Counted from the stretch's first letter, positions 9,105-17,684 are shown. The stretch is DNA of 37,167 nucleotides from Gammaproteobacteria bacterium (GCA_029882395.1 JAOUKT010000034.1:1-37167); one strand, 5' to 3'. Notes: generated from the letters alone by a model not told the origin. Program-made: numbers and translations.

Positions 9105-9718
9105 CGGTAATCCCTACTTACAAAATATCAAATCAATACTCATTGATGGGCATAATTTACGCAAGTGAATTTTGGTATGAAATCCGCCCCTTATTAATAG
9201 TCTGCACAATTGCGTCAATCAACAGAATTAACCTCAGCAAACAACCGGACTCATGCAGTGGTTATAATCACAGCATTTATAATTCACCACAACAGCATTA
9301 ATAAAAAGCCAATAGCGCTTTCGACGATTTATACGATTTCATTTGTTGTTTGAGCAAAATTTTTAGCATATTTTGATAAATTGACGGCTAATCATTTCAA
9401 ATACTGATACAACAGACTGCAAATGGGTCAACATGAGGACATTTTATTATATGTGCCGATGTATCGGTAGCAGGCAATTTATTATCTGCTCACAAATAAC
9501 CTATACAATAAATGCATCACCGTGAGAATAAATCTTACGCCGATTGTTTAAATGGCATTATTCATTACTATCTGGCCAAAACCGAAAATTTTTAAAACAC
9601 ATTTATAAAGAATGCAAAAGGCTTTTTATGCGATGAGATTGATGAAGCAATAGTGCGGAAAATGATGTTACGCTTTAACGAGAGTAAAAAACTGCCGGCG
9701 GATGTTTTCTTTTAAACT
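9105..9718. other. Gene-poor AT-rich interval of about 600 bases
   Basis: No convincing gene lies between the response regulator and dsbC. A small dyad CCGAT-gt-ATCGG occurs at 9456-9467. Near 9610-9715 one plus-strand frame reads like protein (D-E-I-D-E-A-I-V-R-K-M-M-L-R-F, ending P-A-D-V-F-F-stop). It is preceded by a stop and has no upstream ATG, so it is at best a remnant or a 17-codon ORF. The response-regulator promoter must lie in the left part of this interval. Confidence 0.5.
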
Positions 9719-9745
9719 TAAAAAATCAACGGGAATCCTTTCCCG
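9719..9745 (-). terminator. Intrinsic terminator of dsbC
   Basis: CGGGAA (9730-9735) pairs perfectly with TTCCCG (9740-9745) around a four-base loop. On the minus strand the stem is followed by TTGATTTTTT. It lies just past the dsbC stop codon. Confidence 0.7.
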
Positions 9746-9757
9746 CCTTTGCTGATT

Positions 9758-10468
9758 TTATTGATTTAATATCTTTAGAACATCTTTTGCCGGACGGTAG
9801 CCGGGAATCATCTCACCATTATCCATAACAATCGCCGGGGTACCGCGGATGCCAAACTCACGGCCTAGCTGCATATGCTTTTCTATTGGATTATCACAAG
9901 TTGCTGTTGTTATCTGACGGCCTTCTTTTGCATCCGTCATGGCTTTTGTTGGGTTTTTTGAACACCAGACGCTAACAGATTTTTCTAAACTTTTTTTGCC
10001 TTTAAAGGGCAAAAACAGGTAACGCACACTGACGTTGTTGCTGGTATATTGTGCCACTTCTTCATGTAACTTGCGGCAATAGGGGCAATCGATATCCGTG
10101 AATACGGTGATGAAGTGCTTTTCATTTTTTGCTTTGTAAACCAGGGTATTTTTTTCACCAAAATCATCAAGCGCTGTTTTTCTTACTGTTTTTTCTGATT
10201 CTTCGGTAAGGTTCTGCTGGCTGACCAGGTCATAAATATTGCCCTGAAACAGGTGCCGGCCATCTTTTGTCACGTATAACACCTTGGCACCCATCGTAAA
10301 TTCAAGCATGCCGGGTATCACGGTCTGTTTAAATTTACTGATTTCAATACCAGGAAATGTTTTAGAAATCATCATTCGTAAATTGGCTTGCTGGTCTTCA
10401 GCTGCCTGGGCTTGCCCATTAACAAACATAAAGACGGTGATTAATATGGCTTTGAGGGTGTTTTTCAT
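9758..10468 (-). CDS. dsbC: Thiol:disulfide interchange protein DsbC (periplasmic disulfide isomerase)
   Basis: This periplasmic isomerase rearranges wrong disulfides and is kept reduced by DsbD. I start it at the ATG at 10468, because an AGAGAAA ribosome-binding site and a clear signal peptide follow (A-I-L-I-T-V-F-M-F-V, cleavage predicted after A-Q-A, residue 22). The open frame extends 20 codons further upstream, but that extension would bury the signal peptide. The 236-residue product has an N-terminal dimerisation domain (about 25-90) and a thioredoxin-fold domain with the active site C128-P-Y-C131. The structural cysteine pair is Cys169/Cys191 and the cis-proline loop is G-T-P (209-211). 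It follows xerD by 56 bases, as in many Gammaproteobacteria (xerD-dsbC), and ends at a terminator. Confidence 0.95.
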   Translation of the reverse strand: MKNTLKAILITVFMFVNGQAQAAEDQQANLRMMISKTFPGIEISKFKQTVIPGMLEFTMGAKVLYVTKDGRHLFQGNIYDLVSQQNLTEESEKTVRKTALDDFGEKNTLVYKAKNEKHFITVFTDIDCPYCRKLHEEVAQYTSNNVSVRYLFLPFKGKKSLEKSVSVWCSKNPTKAMTDAKEGRQITTATCDNPIEKHMQLGREFGIRGTPAIVMDNGEMIPGYRPAKDVLKILNQ

Positions 10469-10524
10469 TATTTCTCTGCTTACTTTATTAAATATTAAGT
10501 TGGACAAGTCAGCACCTGAGGAGT

Positions 10525-11445
10525 TCATGCCCGCGGATGATGTGCATGATACAGATTTTTAAGCCGCTGGTCTGCAATATGCGTGTAAATTTGTGTGGTT
10601 GATATGTCGCTGTGACCGAGTAACATTTGCACGACGCGTATATCAGCGCCATGATTTAGCAAATGACTGGCAAAAGCATGCCTTAAGGTATGCGGTGACA
10701 TGATGCTTTCTTCTATGCCAACCACTTTTGCATAGCGTTTAATTAAATACCAGAATGCCTGGCGTGTCATCGCTGCACCGCGACGCGTGACAAAAACCGC
10801 ATTACTGAGGCCATGGCCTTGCATCAACTCGGGTCTGGAAAGGCTCAGGTATTCCTCTATCGCATCAATAGCCGGCTCTCCTAATGGCACCAGCCGTTCT
10901 TTGCCACCCTTGCCTATAATGCGCACCACACCGGGATCGATGCTCATTTGTGAGATTTGCAAATTAACCAGTTCACTGACCCTTAATCCGGTCGCGTATA
11001 GCGTTTCCATCATCGCAAAATCTCGCAGACCCAATGCCTGGCTCTTATCCGGCGCTGTGAGTAAATCATTAACCTGTGATTCACTGATAATTTTAGGCAA
11101 GGGTTTATCCAGCTTTGGCATATCCACCAGGGCACTGGGGTCTTCTGTAACCCGGCTTTCTCGTATCTGGTACTGGTAAAAGCGCTTTAAGCTGGAGACC
11201 AGACGGGCGGCACTGCGTCCTTTTTTGCCGCTTTTAAACTCCGTGTATAAAAAACCCTGAATATCAGTGGTTTCGGCCACTAATAAACCGGCGTTTTTTG
11301 CTTGCAGGCACAGGCTAAAACCCGCCAGATCATTTCGATAGGCATCCAGTGTGTTTTTGCTCAAGCCTGACTCCATCCACAAAGCATCCAGAAACTGTTC
11401 GATCACGGCTTGTTCAGAAACGCTTAATTTATCGAGTTTTGACAT
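10525..11445 (-). CDS. xerD: Site-specific tyrosine recombinase XerD
   Basis: XerD works with XerC at dif to resolve chromosome dimers at the septum with FtsK. The 306 residues comprise an N-terminal SAM-like core-binding domain (about 10-95) and a C-terminal catalytic domain. The catalytic set is complete: Arg155 (A-T-G-L-R-V-S-E), Lys179 (G-K-G-G-K-E-R), His252 and Arg255 (P-H-T-L-R-H-A-F), His278 (L-L-G-H-S-D) and Tyr287 (T-T-Q-I-Y-T-H). The adjacent dsbC is the classical xerD neighbour, which favours XerD over XerC or a phage integrase. A GAGG lies very close to the ATG. The gene is divergent from mobA. Confidence 0.95.
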   Translation of the reverse strand: MSKLDKLSVSEQAVIEQFLDALWMESGLSKNTLDAYRNDLAGFSLCLQAKNAGLLVAETTDIQGFLYTEFKSGKKGRSAARLVSSLKRFYQYQIRESRVTEDPSALVDMPKLDKPLPKIISESQVNDLLTAPDKSQALGLRDFAMMETLYATGLRVSELVNLQISQMSIDPGVVRIIGKGGKERLVPLGEPAIDAIEEYLSLSRPELMQGHGLSNAVFVTRRGAAMTRQAFWYLIKRYAKVVGIEESIMSPHTLRHAFASHLLNHGADIRVVQMLLGHSDISTTQIYTHIADQRLKNLYHAHHPRA

Positions 11446-11470
11446 GGCCTCATCTTAACGGTAAAACTTG

Positions 11471-11515
11471 CGATTTAAAATCGTAATTAATCAATGCCTT
11501 TATCAATGTTAGAAT
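11471..11515 (+). promoter_or_regulatory. mobA-mobB-moeA promoter with upstream dyad
   Basis: An extended -10 element TG-T-TAGAAT (TG at 11507-11508, hexamer 11510-11515) lies 30 bases before mobA. A weak -35 candidate, TTAATC (11487-11492), stands at a 17-base spacing. Immediately upstream is the near-perfect dyad CGATTT-A-AAATCG (11471-11483), a possible operator. No regulator is identified. Confidence 0.45.
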
Positions 11516-11544
11516 GCAGGCCAACTCGATAGCCGATGCAATAG

Positions 11545-12126
11545 ATGAAAGCAGACAGACACAATACAACAGCACTGATACTCGCAGGTGGTCGCGGACG
11601 CCGCATGAACTATGCCGATAAGGGCTGGCTGATGTGGCAAAACAAAGCCCTGATTGAGCATGTAATAGATGCGCTGAAAACCCAGGTGGATCGCATCATC
11701 ATTAATGCAAATCAACACCATGATCAGTATCAGCAGCTAAACTTTGAGCTGCTATCGGATTCGATTGAAGGTTTTAAAGGCCCTCTGTCCGGTATTATGA
11801 CGGCGATGCAACATTGCACGGATGCCGAATATTTGCTGGTTGTACCCTGTGACTGCCCTACACCGCCAAAAGACCTGTTTAAACGTTTAGCCAGCACTCT
11901 GAATGATAATGCCAGCGCCAATATTGCCATTGCTGATGACGGCACACGATACCAGCCTTTATTTGGGCTTTATAAAACCAGTCTTTTACCCAAGCTTCAG
12001 CAGGCGCTGGCGCATGAGCACAACAAAGTATTGCAGTTTATTGAGCAGCACAATGCCGTCATCGCTGATTTTTCAGACCAGCCTGACGCGTTCAAGAATT
12101 TTAATCGACCGGAAGATATGAATTAA
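11545..12126 (+). CDS. mobA: Molybdenum cofactor guanylyltransferase MobA
   Basis: MobA transfers GMP from GTP to molybdopterin to make the guanine dinucleotide form of the cofactor used by DMSO-reductase-family enzymes. The 193-residue protein has the nucleotidyltransferase signature L-I-L-A-G-G-R-G-R-R-M (11-21), followed by D-K-G (25-27). It also has N-A-N (54-56), G-P-L-S-G (79-83) and the Mg2+-binding V-P-C-D-C-P (Asp103). It is the first gene of a tight mobA-mobB-moeA unit; mobB begins one base after its stop. The ATG at 11545 follows an in-frame stop closely. The Shine-Dalgarno sequence is weak. Confidence 0.95.
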   Translation: MKADRHNTTALILAGGRGRRMNYADKGWLMWQNKALIEHVIDALKTQVDRIIINANQHHDQYQQLNFELLSDSIEGFKGPLSGIMTAMQHCTDAEYLLVVPCDCPTPPKDLFKRLASTLNDNASANIAIADDGTRYQPLFGLYKTSLLPKLQQALAHEHNKVLQFIEQHNAVIADFSDQPDAFKNFNRPEDMN

Positions 12127-12127
12127 A

Positions 12128-12718
12128 ATGTCGACTATTAATTACCCCAAACCGGTATTAGGCATTGCCGCTTTTAGCGGCACCGGTAAAACACAGCTAA
12201 TCGTTCAGCTGATACCGCTTTTGAAACAGTGCGGCTTGCGCGTTGCTGTTATTAAACACGCGCATCACCAGATCGATATCGACAAACCCGGCAAAGACAG
12301 TTACAAAATGCGCCAATCCGGTGCCGCAGCTGTGCTGCTTGCATCTGACAAACGCATTGCATTAATGATTGAAAAGCCAGAACCCGGCGCTACCGAGATC
12401 AATGAATTACTGGCTTTGATCAAACCCGAGCTGGTTGATCTTGTTTTGGTCGAGGGTTATAAAAATCTGCCACACGATAAACTGTTTCTTTTCCGCCATG
12501 CGATAAAGGACAGGCATCAACAGCTAGATGATGATGTCTGCCATATTATGAACCAGGCAAGTACTTTAGCCATTGTTTCAGATCTGGATACAGATAGTCT
12601 TGCTGCCTGCCTTAAAACCGATAAGACGGTACTTGATATCAACAATATTAACGCCGTGAAAGATTTCATCCTGCACTATTGCAACACGACAACAGTTAAC
12701 GAGATAAACAATGACTAA
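12128..12718 (+). CDS. mobB: Molybdopterin-guanine dinucleotide biosynthesis adaptor MobB
   Basis: MobB is a GTP-binding P-loop protein that assists MobA; it is not strictly essential in E. coli. The 196 residues begin with the Walker A sequence F-S-G-T-G-K-T (16-22). The family histidines follow (I-K-H-A-H-H) with a D-I-D-K-P-G-K-D-S-Y-K-M-R-Q-S-G-A segment, then V-E-G-Y-K, typical of MobB. Its start is one base past the mobA stop and its end overlaps moeA by eight bases, so the three genes are probably translationally coupled. Confidence 0.94.
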   Translation: MSTINYPKPVLGIAAFSGTGKTQLIVQLIPLLKQCGLRVAVIKHAHHQIDIDKPGKDSYKMRQSGAAAVLLASDKRIALMIEKPEPGATEINELLALIKPELVDLVLVEGYKNLPHDKLFLFRHAIKDRHQQLDDDVCHIMNQASTLAIVSDLDTDSLAACLKTDKTVLDINNINAVKDFILHYCNTTTVNEINND

Positions 12719-13967
12719 CATCAACGATTGTTTTAACAATGCACATCAAACACCGCTACTCACGGTTGAACAAACACTCGAACAGATAAAAAATGCGATC
12801 GAACCGATCAAAAGCACAGATAAACAAATGATTCGTGATGCGCTTGGACAGACACTGGCAGAAAATGTCATTTCAGACATCAATGTGCCGCCGCACAGAA
12901 ACTCCGCCATGGATGGCTATGCTATCAATAGTGAAATATTAGCATCCGCTGAGCCAATTACATTGGCCGTTGTCGGCACCGCTTTTGCTGGCACACCTTT
13001 CCAGGGAAAGGTTTCTGTTAATGAATGCGTTCGTATTATGACGGGTGCGATGATGCCGCAGGACTGCGATACCGTAATCATGCAGGAAGATGCTCAGCGC
13101 AGTGATGATCTGATCAGGATTAGCAATCAGCACCTGAAGGCACAGAATGTACGCCACCCCGGAGAAGATATAGAAAAGGGCGCGGTTGTATTGCATGCCG
13201 GTAAACAAATTTCACCGGCGGATCTCGGCTTGCTATCTTCCATCGGTGTGAGTGAGGTGACAACTTACCGAAAACCCAAAATTGCTTTTTTTTCTACCGG
13301 TGATGAGTTAAAGAGCCTGGGTCAGACACTGCAAGCCGGGGATATTTATGACAGTAATCGTTACACCTTGTATGGCATGCTAAAAAAAATGGATGTTGAG
13401 CTGCTCGATTTAGGTGTTATCGCAGATGACAAGACGCTGATTAAAGAAACACTGGAGAATGCGGCAAACTCAGCAGATATGATTCTTACTTCTGGCGGCG
13501 CCTCGGTCGGTGAAGCTGATTATGTTTCAGAAATTCTGCAGGAATCAGGAAAAGTAAACTTCTGGAAAATTGCAATGAAGCCTGGAAAACCGCTGGCTTT
13601 TGGCTCAATCAATCAAACACCCTACTTTGGCCTGCCGGGTAACCCGGTTTCAGTAATGGCGACCTGTTACTTATTTGTACAACCCGCCATTTCGCGTTTA
13701 AAAGGGCTTGATGACAGTCAGCAGCTGAGTCTTAAAGCTAAATGTATACATTCTCTTAAAAAAGTGGCGGGTAGGACTGATTTTCAACGCGGTATTTTAA
13801 AACAGACGGCTACTGGTGAATTAATAGTAGATACCACAGGACTTCAAGGCTCGCATATCCTGACATCGATGAGTGTTGCAAACTGTTTTATTGTTATCCC
13901 GCAGGATTCAGGCAATGTTGAGGCCGGTGAAACAGTAGAAGTGCTGCCTTTTAATGGCATTATTTAA
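12711..13967 (+). CDS. moeA: Molybdopterin molybdenumtransferase MoeA
   Basis: MoeA inserts molybdate into adenylylated molybdopterin. The 418-residue protein shows the substrate-loop signature N-S-A-M-D-G-Y-A (64-71), G-D-E-L (197-200) and D-S-N (214-216). The MoCF-like domain T-S-G-G-A-S-V-G-E-A-D-Y-V spans 260-272, followed by M-K-P-G-K-P-L-A-F-G (289-298) and G-L-P-G-N-P-V-S (307-314). Its ATG overlaps the end of mobB. It ends the operon, just before a strong terminator. The gene set implies a molybdoenzyme encoded elsewhere; none is in the window. Confidence 0.96.
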   Translation: MTNINDCFNNAHQTPLLTVEQTLEQIKNAIEPIKSTDKQMIRDALGQTLAENVISDINVPPHRNSAMDGYAINSEILASAEPITLAVVGTAFAGTPFQGKVSVNECVRIMTGAMMPQDCDTVIMQEDAQRSDDLIRISNQHLKAQNVRHPGEDIEKGAVVLHAGKQISPADLGLLSSIGVSEVTTYRKPKIAFFSTGDELKSLGQTLQAGDIYDSNRYTLYGMLKKMDVELLDLGVIADDKTLIKETLENAANSADMILTSGGASVGEADYVSEILQESGKVNFWKIAMKPGKPLAFGSINQTPYFGLPGNPVSVMATCYLFVQPAISRLKGLDDSQQLSLKAKCIHSLKKVAGRTDFQRGILKQTATGELIVDTTGLQGSHILTSMSVANCFIVIPQDSGNVEAGETVEVLPFNGII

Positions 13968-13995
13968 CAAATCTGCCATAAAAAACTGGCAACAT

Positions 13996-14027
13996 AAAAA
14001 AAGCCCGGCATAACCGGGCTTTTTTTT
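13996..14027. terminator. Bidirectional intrinsic terminator between moeA and the H1-like gene
   Basis: GCCCGG (14003-14008) and CCGGGC (14014-14019) form a perfect stem with a five-base loop. It is flanked by seven A on the left and eight T on the right, so it can end transcripts from both strands: moeA from the left and the convergent histone-like gene from the right. Confidence 0.9.
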
Positions 14028-14056
14028 ATAGAAAAAATCTAAAAACGTCTGACTAA

Positions 14057-14572
14057 TTACTTCTTCTTAGCTTTACGACGCTTTTTGCCCTTTTTAGGAG
14101 CCATAGATTTTTCCATTTTAGCCATTGCAGACTTCATCCAGTTATCCATGAACTTAGCAGCGGCTGCATCTTTATCAGATGACAGTTTAATCAGCGCATC
14201 TTCACGCTTCTTCATAGCAGAAACCTGATCTTTAGCGGCTTTAACTTCAGCTCTCAGTGCATCCATTTGAGCTTTAGCGGCTGCTTTAGCGGCTGTTGCT
14301 TTAGCAGCGGCCGCTTTTTTCTTCTCTGCAACTACTTTCTTTTTTGCAGCGTCGGCTTTTTTCTTTGCGGCTGCCGCTTTTTTCTTTGCGGCTGTGGCAG
14401 CTTTTTTCTTTACTGCGGCAGCTTTTTTCTTTGCTGCTGCGGCTTTTTTCTTTGCGGCTGCAGCTGCTTTATTAGCTGCTGGTTTTTTCTTAGCAGCTAC
14501 TTTCTTCTTAGCGACTACTTTTTTCTTAGCAGCTACTTTTTTCTTAGCTGGTTTTTTCTTTGCTTTTGCCAT
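14057..14572 (-). CDS. Lys/Ala-rich histone H1-like DNA-binding protein
   Basis: The product is 171 residues from the ATG at 14572, which has GAGG eight bases upstream; an extra ten in-frame codons to 14602 lack such a site. Residues 1-92 are almost pure Lys and Ala in A-A-K-K-K-type repeats, with twelve K-K-K blocks, like eukaryotic H1 tails, AlgP/HC2-type proteins and other bacterial H1 homologues. Residues 100-150 differ. They form a plausible amphipathic helix or coiled coil containing all five non-initiator methionines except Met157 (M-D-A-L-R-A-E-V, K-F-M-D-N-W-M-K-S). The last residues are again basic (K-K-G-K-K-R-R-K-A-K-K-K). It probably binds DNA or RNA non-specifically and acts in nucleoid organisation; that is inferred from composition. 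It faces moeA across a shared terminator. Confidence 0.8.
   Translation of the reverse strand: MAKAKKKPAKKKVAAKKKVVAKKKVAAKKKPAANKAAAAAKKKAAAAKKKAAAVKKKAATAAKKKAAAAKKKADAAKKKVVAEKKKAAAAKATAAKAAAKAQMDALRAEVKAAKDQVSAMKKREDALIKLSSDKDAAAAKFMDNWMKSAMAKMEKSMAPKKGKKRRKAKKK
14297..14572 (-). repeat. Low-complexity Lys-Ala codon repeat
   Basis: Within the H1-like gene the DNA is an irregular tandem repeat of AAA/AAG and GCN codons, 12-18 bases per unit, corresponding to residues 1-92. Such arrays change length readily by slippage. It is not a CRISPR, as there are no unique spacers. Confidence 0.8.
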
Positions 14573-15091
14573 TGTTAGGGCCTCTTTTTTGTGTTGATTC
14601 ATGAATTATAATTCGTAAATCCAGTTTTACAAATTTTTATTGAGTTTTTTTGTATTTATTTTCATAAAAACAGAAAATAATTAAGAATTTATTAATATTT
14701 ATGCTTCAAAAAGAAAATATATTGATGTTAGGGCGTTATGCAATGTTTAATTACATTTTATCTCTTAAATGAATCGACTTTTCATCCTCATAACTTAAAA
14801 ATAAAATGCGATAAATAATCAATTGATTCGGTTTTATATAAATTGGCGCTAATAATAAATTTAGAGAGCTAAAAACCGCGCCGCAGACACTGTTTCAAAG
14901 CATTGATATTAATTTATTTCTATTAATTCAAACATTGGCGACAAAATTTAGCATTTTATTACTGGCTATTCGACTTTTCAGATCAATCAGGTATGATTTG
15001 CAGCAATTTAATAAAACCTGCATGACGACAGTCTTTCAGACAACTTTGATTTGCATAAACACACCGCTTTTCTTTAGCCAGGATTAATAAA
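14573..15091. other. AT-rich intergenic region upstream of the H1-like and RDD genes
   Basis: About 500 bases of strongly AT-rich sequence separate two divergent genes and must hold both promoters. A TATGAT hexamer near 14993 is a possible -10 for the RDD gene, but without a good -35. I see no ORF, RNA gene or long repeat. Confidence 0.5.
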
Positions 15092-15520
15092 ATGATGAAT
15101 AACTATAAACCTGCTTCACTATTTAAACGTTTGCTTGTTATTGGGTACGATGGTTTATTGTTAATCGCTGTTTTGTTCATTGCAACAGCCTTAACATTGC
15201 CATTAAATGGTGGTGAAGCGATAACAAGCCAGCATGCTCTTTTTCCCTTTCTTGTTATTTACTGGTTTCTAATCAGTTTTGTTTTTTATGGCTGGTTTTG
15301 GACACACGGAGGGCAAACATTGGGCATGAAAACATGGCGTTTACAATTAATTAGCACTGATAATAAAAAAGTTAGCTGGAAACAGGCTTTTGTCCGCTTC
15401 TGTTGCGCTATTTTTTCACTATTATTGTTCGGACTGGGTTTTCTTTGGTCAATTTTCAATGAAAAGAAATCGACCTTGCATGACATTTTGTCAAATACGA
15501 TACTGATCGATAAGAACTAG
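15092..15520 (+). CDS. RDD-family integral membrane protein
   Basis: The 142-residue inner-membrane protein has three predicted membrane segments: about 13-35 (L-L-V-I-G-Y-D-G-L-L-L-I-A-V), 50-72, and 103-123. The first carries the family-typical Arg...Asp pair (K-R-L-L-V-I-G-Y-D). The loop H-G-G-Q-T-L-G-M-K-T-W-R-L (about 70-82) and the C-terminal L-H-D-I-L-S-N-T are also typical of RDD proteins. Function is not established for most of the family; a transport or ion-exchange role has been proposed for some. AGGA precedes the ATG; a second ATG follows directly. It converges on lptG with only eight bases between stops. Confidence 0.8.
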   Translation: MMNNYKPASLFKRLLVIGYDGLLLIAVLFIATALTLPLNGGEAITSQHALFPFLVIYWFLISFVFYGWFWTHGGQTLGMKTWRLQLISTDNKKVSWKQAFVRFCCAIFSLLLFGLGFLWSIFNEKKSTLHDILSNTILIDKN

Positions 15521-15528
15521 CTGTTTGA

Positions 15529-16593
15529 TTACCGAATTCTCAAAAAGGCAAACAAACCATAAATTAAAACTATCAGCATCGGTAATATTGCACTTAATAA
15601 AGGGTGCAATCCATAAGACTGGCCGATATGGTTCATAATTTTACCCACAATAAAGTATCCAACGCCGATAAGAATACCGATTAAAACACGTTGTCCTGAG
15701 CTACCGGAGCGCAGTGAGCCAAACACAAAGGGTAAAGCGATCAGCAACATGACCAGGGTCGACAAGGGCGTTATCACTTTCAGCCAGAATGCCAGGCGGT
15801 AATGGCTGGCATCCAGCTGGTTTTTTTCTAGATAATCACTGTATTTATACAAATCGTAAGCTGTCATGTCACCCGGATTGACGGCCACTACTTCGAACAG
15901 GTCCGGATTGAACAAATGATCCCATATCTCGGATTTTATATTGACACTTTTGACACCGCCGTTTTCAAAGGTACTGCGTTTTATATCACTGAGTACCCAT
16001 TCTTTATTTTTATAGATTCCTGAACGCGCCCTGGTGATTGACTGCAGTCGTTTGCCCTCACCAAGCTCATAAATCTCGATGCCGGCCATTCGATTATCGG
16101 GATAGATTTTTTTAACATTGAGATAATAGTTACCCTCTTTTACCCAGAGCCCGTTACTTTTGCCTAATGAAATGTTTTTATGCAGTGACCGGGTCTTGAT
16201 TGACTCGGCCTTTTGAGTTGCCGGAGCCACAAGAAATTCGCCAAAGGCCGCAACCAATACCGTTAACAGCAGGCCTGACTGCAGTACTGAGCGGGAAATT
16301 CGGCTGATTGAAATACCCGCCGCTCTCATGACAATCAGTTCACTGTTACCAGCCAGGGCTCCTAAACCTAACAAACTGCCGATTAATGTTGCCGTTGGAA
16401 ACAACTCATACAATGTTTTAGGTAATGTAAGACTAACAAATACCAGGGCGTTGATTAAACTATAGTCATTCATACCGATGAGATTTATCTCCGATACAAA
16501 TTCCATAAAAGCAAACAAGGCACCGAGAATGGCCAGCACTAATAAAGTGCTTTTGAACACCGTTTTATGAATATAGAGGTCAAGCGTTTTCAT
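15529..16593 (-). CDS. lptG: LPS export ABC transporter permease LptG
   Basis: LptG is one of the two inner-membrane permeases of the LptB2FGC complex that extracts lipopolysaccharide and feeds the LptA bridge. The 354 residues show the family layout: three N-terminal membrane segments (about 15-37, 60-82, 100-122), a periplasmic beta-jellyroll (about 130-270) and three C-terminal segments (about 275-350). The cytoplasmic coupling region N-S-E-L-I-V-M-R-A-A-G-I-S (about 83-95) contacts LptB. Its ATG overlaps the lptF stop (ATGA), so the two are translationally coupled. The order lptF-lptG, divergent from pepA, supports this being LptG and the upstream gene LptF. Confidence 0.95.
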   Translation of the reverse strand: MKTLDLYIHKTVFKSTLLVLAILGALFAFMEFVSEINLIGMNDYSLINALVFVSLTLPKTLYELFPTATLIGSLLGLGALAGNSELIVMRAAGISISRISRSVLQSGLLLTVLVAAFGEFLVAPATQKAESIKTRSLHKNISLGKSNGLWVKEGNYYLNVKKIYPDNRMAGIEIYELGEGKRLQSITRARSGIYKNKEWVLSDIKRSTFENGGVKSVNIKSEIWDHLFNPDLFEVVAVNPGDMTAYDLYKYSDYLEKNQLDASHYRLAFWLKVITPLSTLVMLLIALPFVFGSLRSGSSGQRVLIGILIGVGYFIVGKIMNHIGQSYGLHPLLSAILPMLIVLIYGLFAFLRIR

Positions 16594-17684
16594 GATGCGC
16601 CTAAAAGCCTCTTATGAAAACGAGTCTGTTTCATTAACAACAACAGTCCCAGCAAAATAAATATAAAATGAACCCACCATAACCCCAGCCACACTGGCGT
16701 TTTGCCTTTTTCCATCCAGCTCAACGCGGCTATTAATAAATTAGAATAGATAATATAGACAATGATGGCGGGACCTATCTTTGTAAAACGCCCCTTTCGT
16801 GGCGATGTGTGACTAAAAGGCACGGCCATAAACGCCAGCACGATAATCACAACGGGGATGGCCAGACGCCACTGAAGCTCTGCCTTGTGAGTGAGTTTAT
16901 CCGATGCCCAAAGCACGCTGCTTGGAATTTCATCGCGCTTTGTACGCACTCGTACCGATTGATTATCTTCAACATAGACACCGTGCTTCTTATATTCAAT
17001 CGCCTGATAATCACCTTCGCCAGGCTTGCCCTCGTAGCGTAGGCCATTTTCAAACAGCATAAAACGTCGTCCTTTATCATCCAGATAATAAGAAGCCGTT
17101 GACGAGGTTTCAATAGAACTGCGGTTGGACTTATCAGACTGGTATAAAAATGTGTGGCGCATTTTGCCGTGTTTATCTTTGCGCTCAATAAAGAATATGC
17201 TCGGGTAGGCGCCTTTGGATGCGGTAAAACGCCCTGCTGTCACACCTGTGATATCCACACTGTCTTCAACTGTTGCTTCCAGCTCGTAATATTCATGTTT
17301 TAACGCCGGCACCATCATGAAATTAGCAATAGCCGATAGCAGCGCCATTGGAACAGCGATAAGAAAGAGTGGCCGGTATAAGGCTTTATAAGTGATGCCA
17401 CAGGCGAACATGGAAACCATCTCGGAGTCTTTATACAAGCGGCCAAAGGCAAACAGCGCACCAATAAACAAACTAATGGGAAGTAATTGCACACTAAAAC
17501 GCAAGGTGGCGTTAAATAACAGGGTAAATACAACATTATTTGGCAAACTGCCATCCGCGGCCTGAGAAAACAGGTTACCTAGCGTGCTCCCGCTAATAAT
17601 CAAGGTTAATACAATAAACACGGCAAACCAGGAAAACAGAATCTCCTTTCCAATATAACGATCAATTATTGTTTGTTTTAGCAT
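16590..17684 (-). CDS. lptF: LPS export ABC transporter permease LptF
   Basis: LptF is the partner permease to LptG, and its 364 residues have the same six-helix plus periplasmic jellyroll plan. The N-terminus I-D-R-Y-I-G-K-E-I-L runs into the first membrane helix. The coupling helix contains Y-K-D-S-E-M-V-S-M-F-A-C-G-I (about 88-101). The jellyroll spans roughly 125-265, and three further helices follow. It is divergent from pepA across a 335-base region, the arrangement found in E. coli. lptB, lptC and lptA are not in the window. Confidence 0.95.
   Translation of the reverse strand: MLKQTIIDRYIGKEILFSWFAVFIVLTLIISGSTLGNLFSQAADGSLPNNVVFTLLFNATLRFSVQLLPISLFIGALFAFGRLYKDSEMVSMFACGITYKALYRPLFLIAVPMALLSAIANFMMVPALKHEYYELEATVEDSVDITGVTAGRFTASKGAYPSIFFIERKDKHGKMRHTFLYQSDKSNRSSIETSSTASYYLDDKGRRFMLFENGLRYEGKPGEGDYQAIEYKKHGVYVEDNQSVRVRTKRDEIPSSVLWASDKLTHKAELQWRLAIPVVIIVLAFMAVPFSHTSPRKGRFTKIGPAIIVYIIYSNLLIAALSWMEKGKTPVWLGLWWVHFIFILLGLLLLMKQTRFHKRLLGAS

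Noticed and set aside
10469..10528. Twenty-codon N-terminal extension of dsbC
   Set aside because: It would place extra residues before the signal peptide; the ATG at 10468 has a suitable ribosome-binding site.
10787..11179. A 130-codon plus-strand frame inside xerD
   Set aside because: Antisense to an intact recombinase gene with all catalytic residues; no ribosome-binding site or domain.
14297..14572. Regular repeats that might suggest a CRISPR array
   Set aside because: The units are 12-18 bases, contiguous, without unique spacers, and code for Lys/Ala repeats.
14267..14597. Plus-strand frames rich in Phe, Cys or Ala inside the H1-like gene
   Set aside because: They are mirror images of the Lys/Ala codon repeat.
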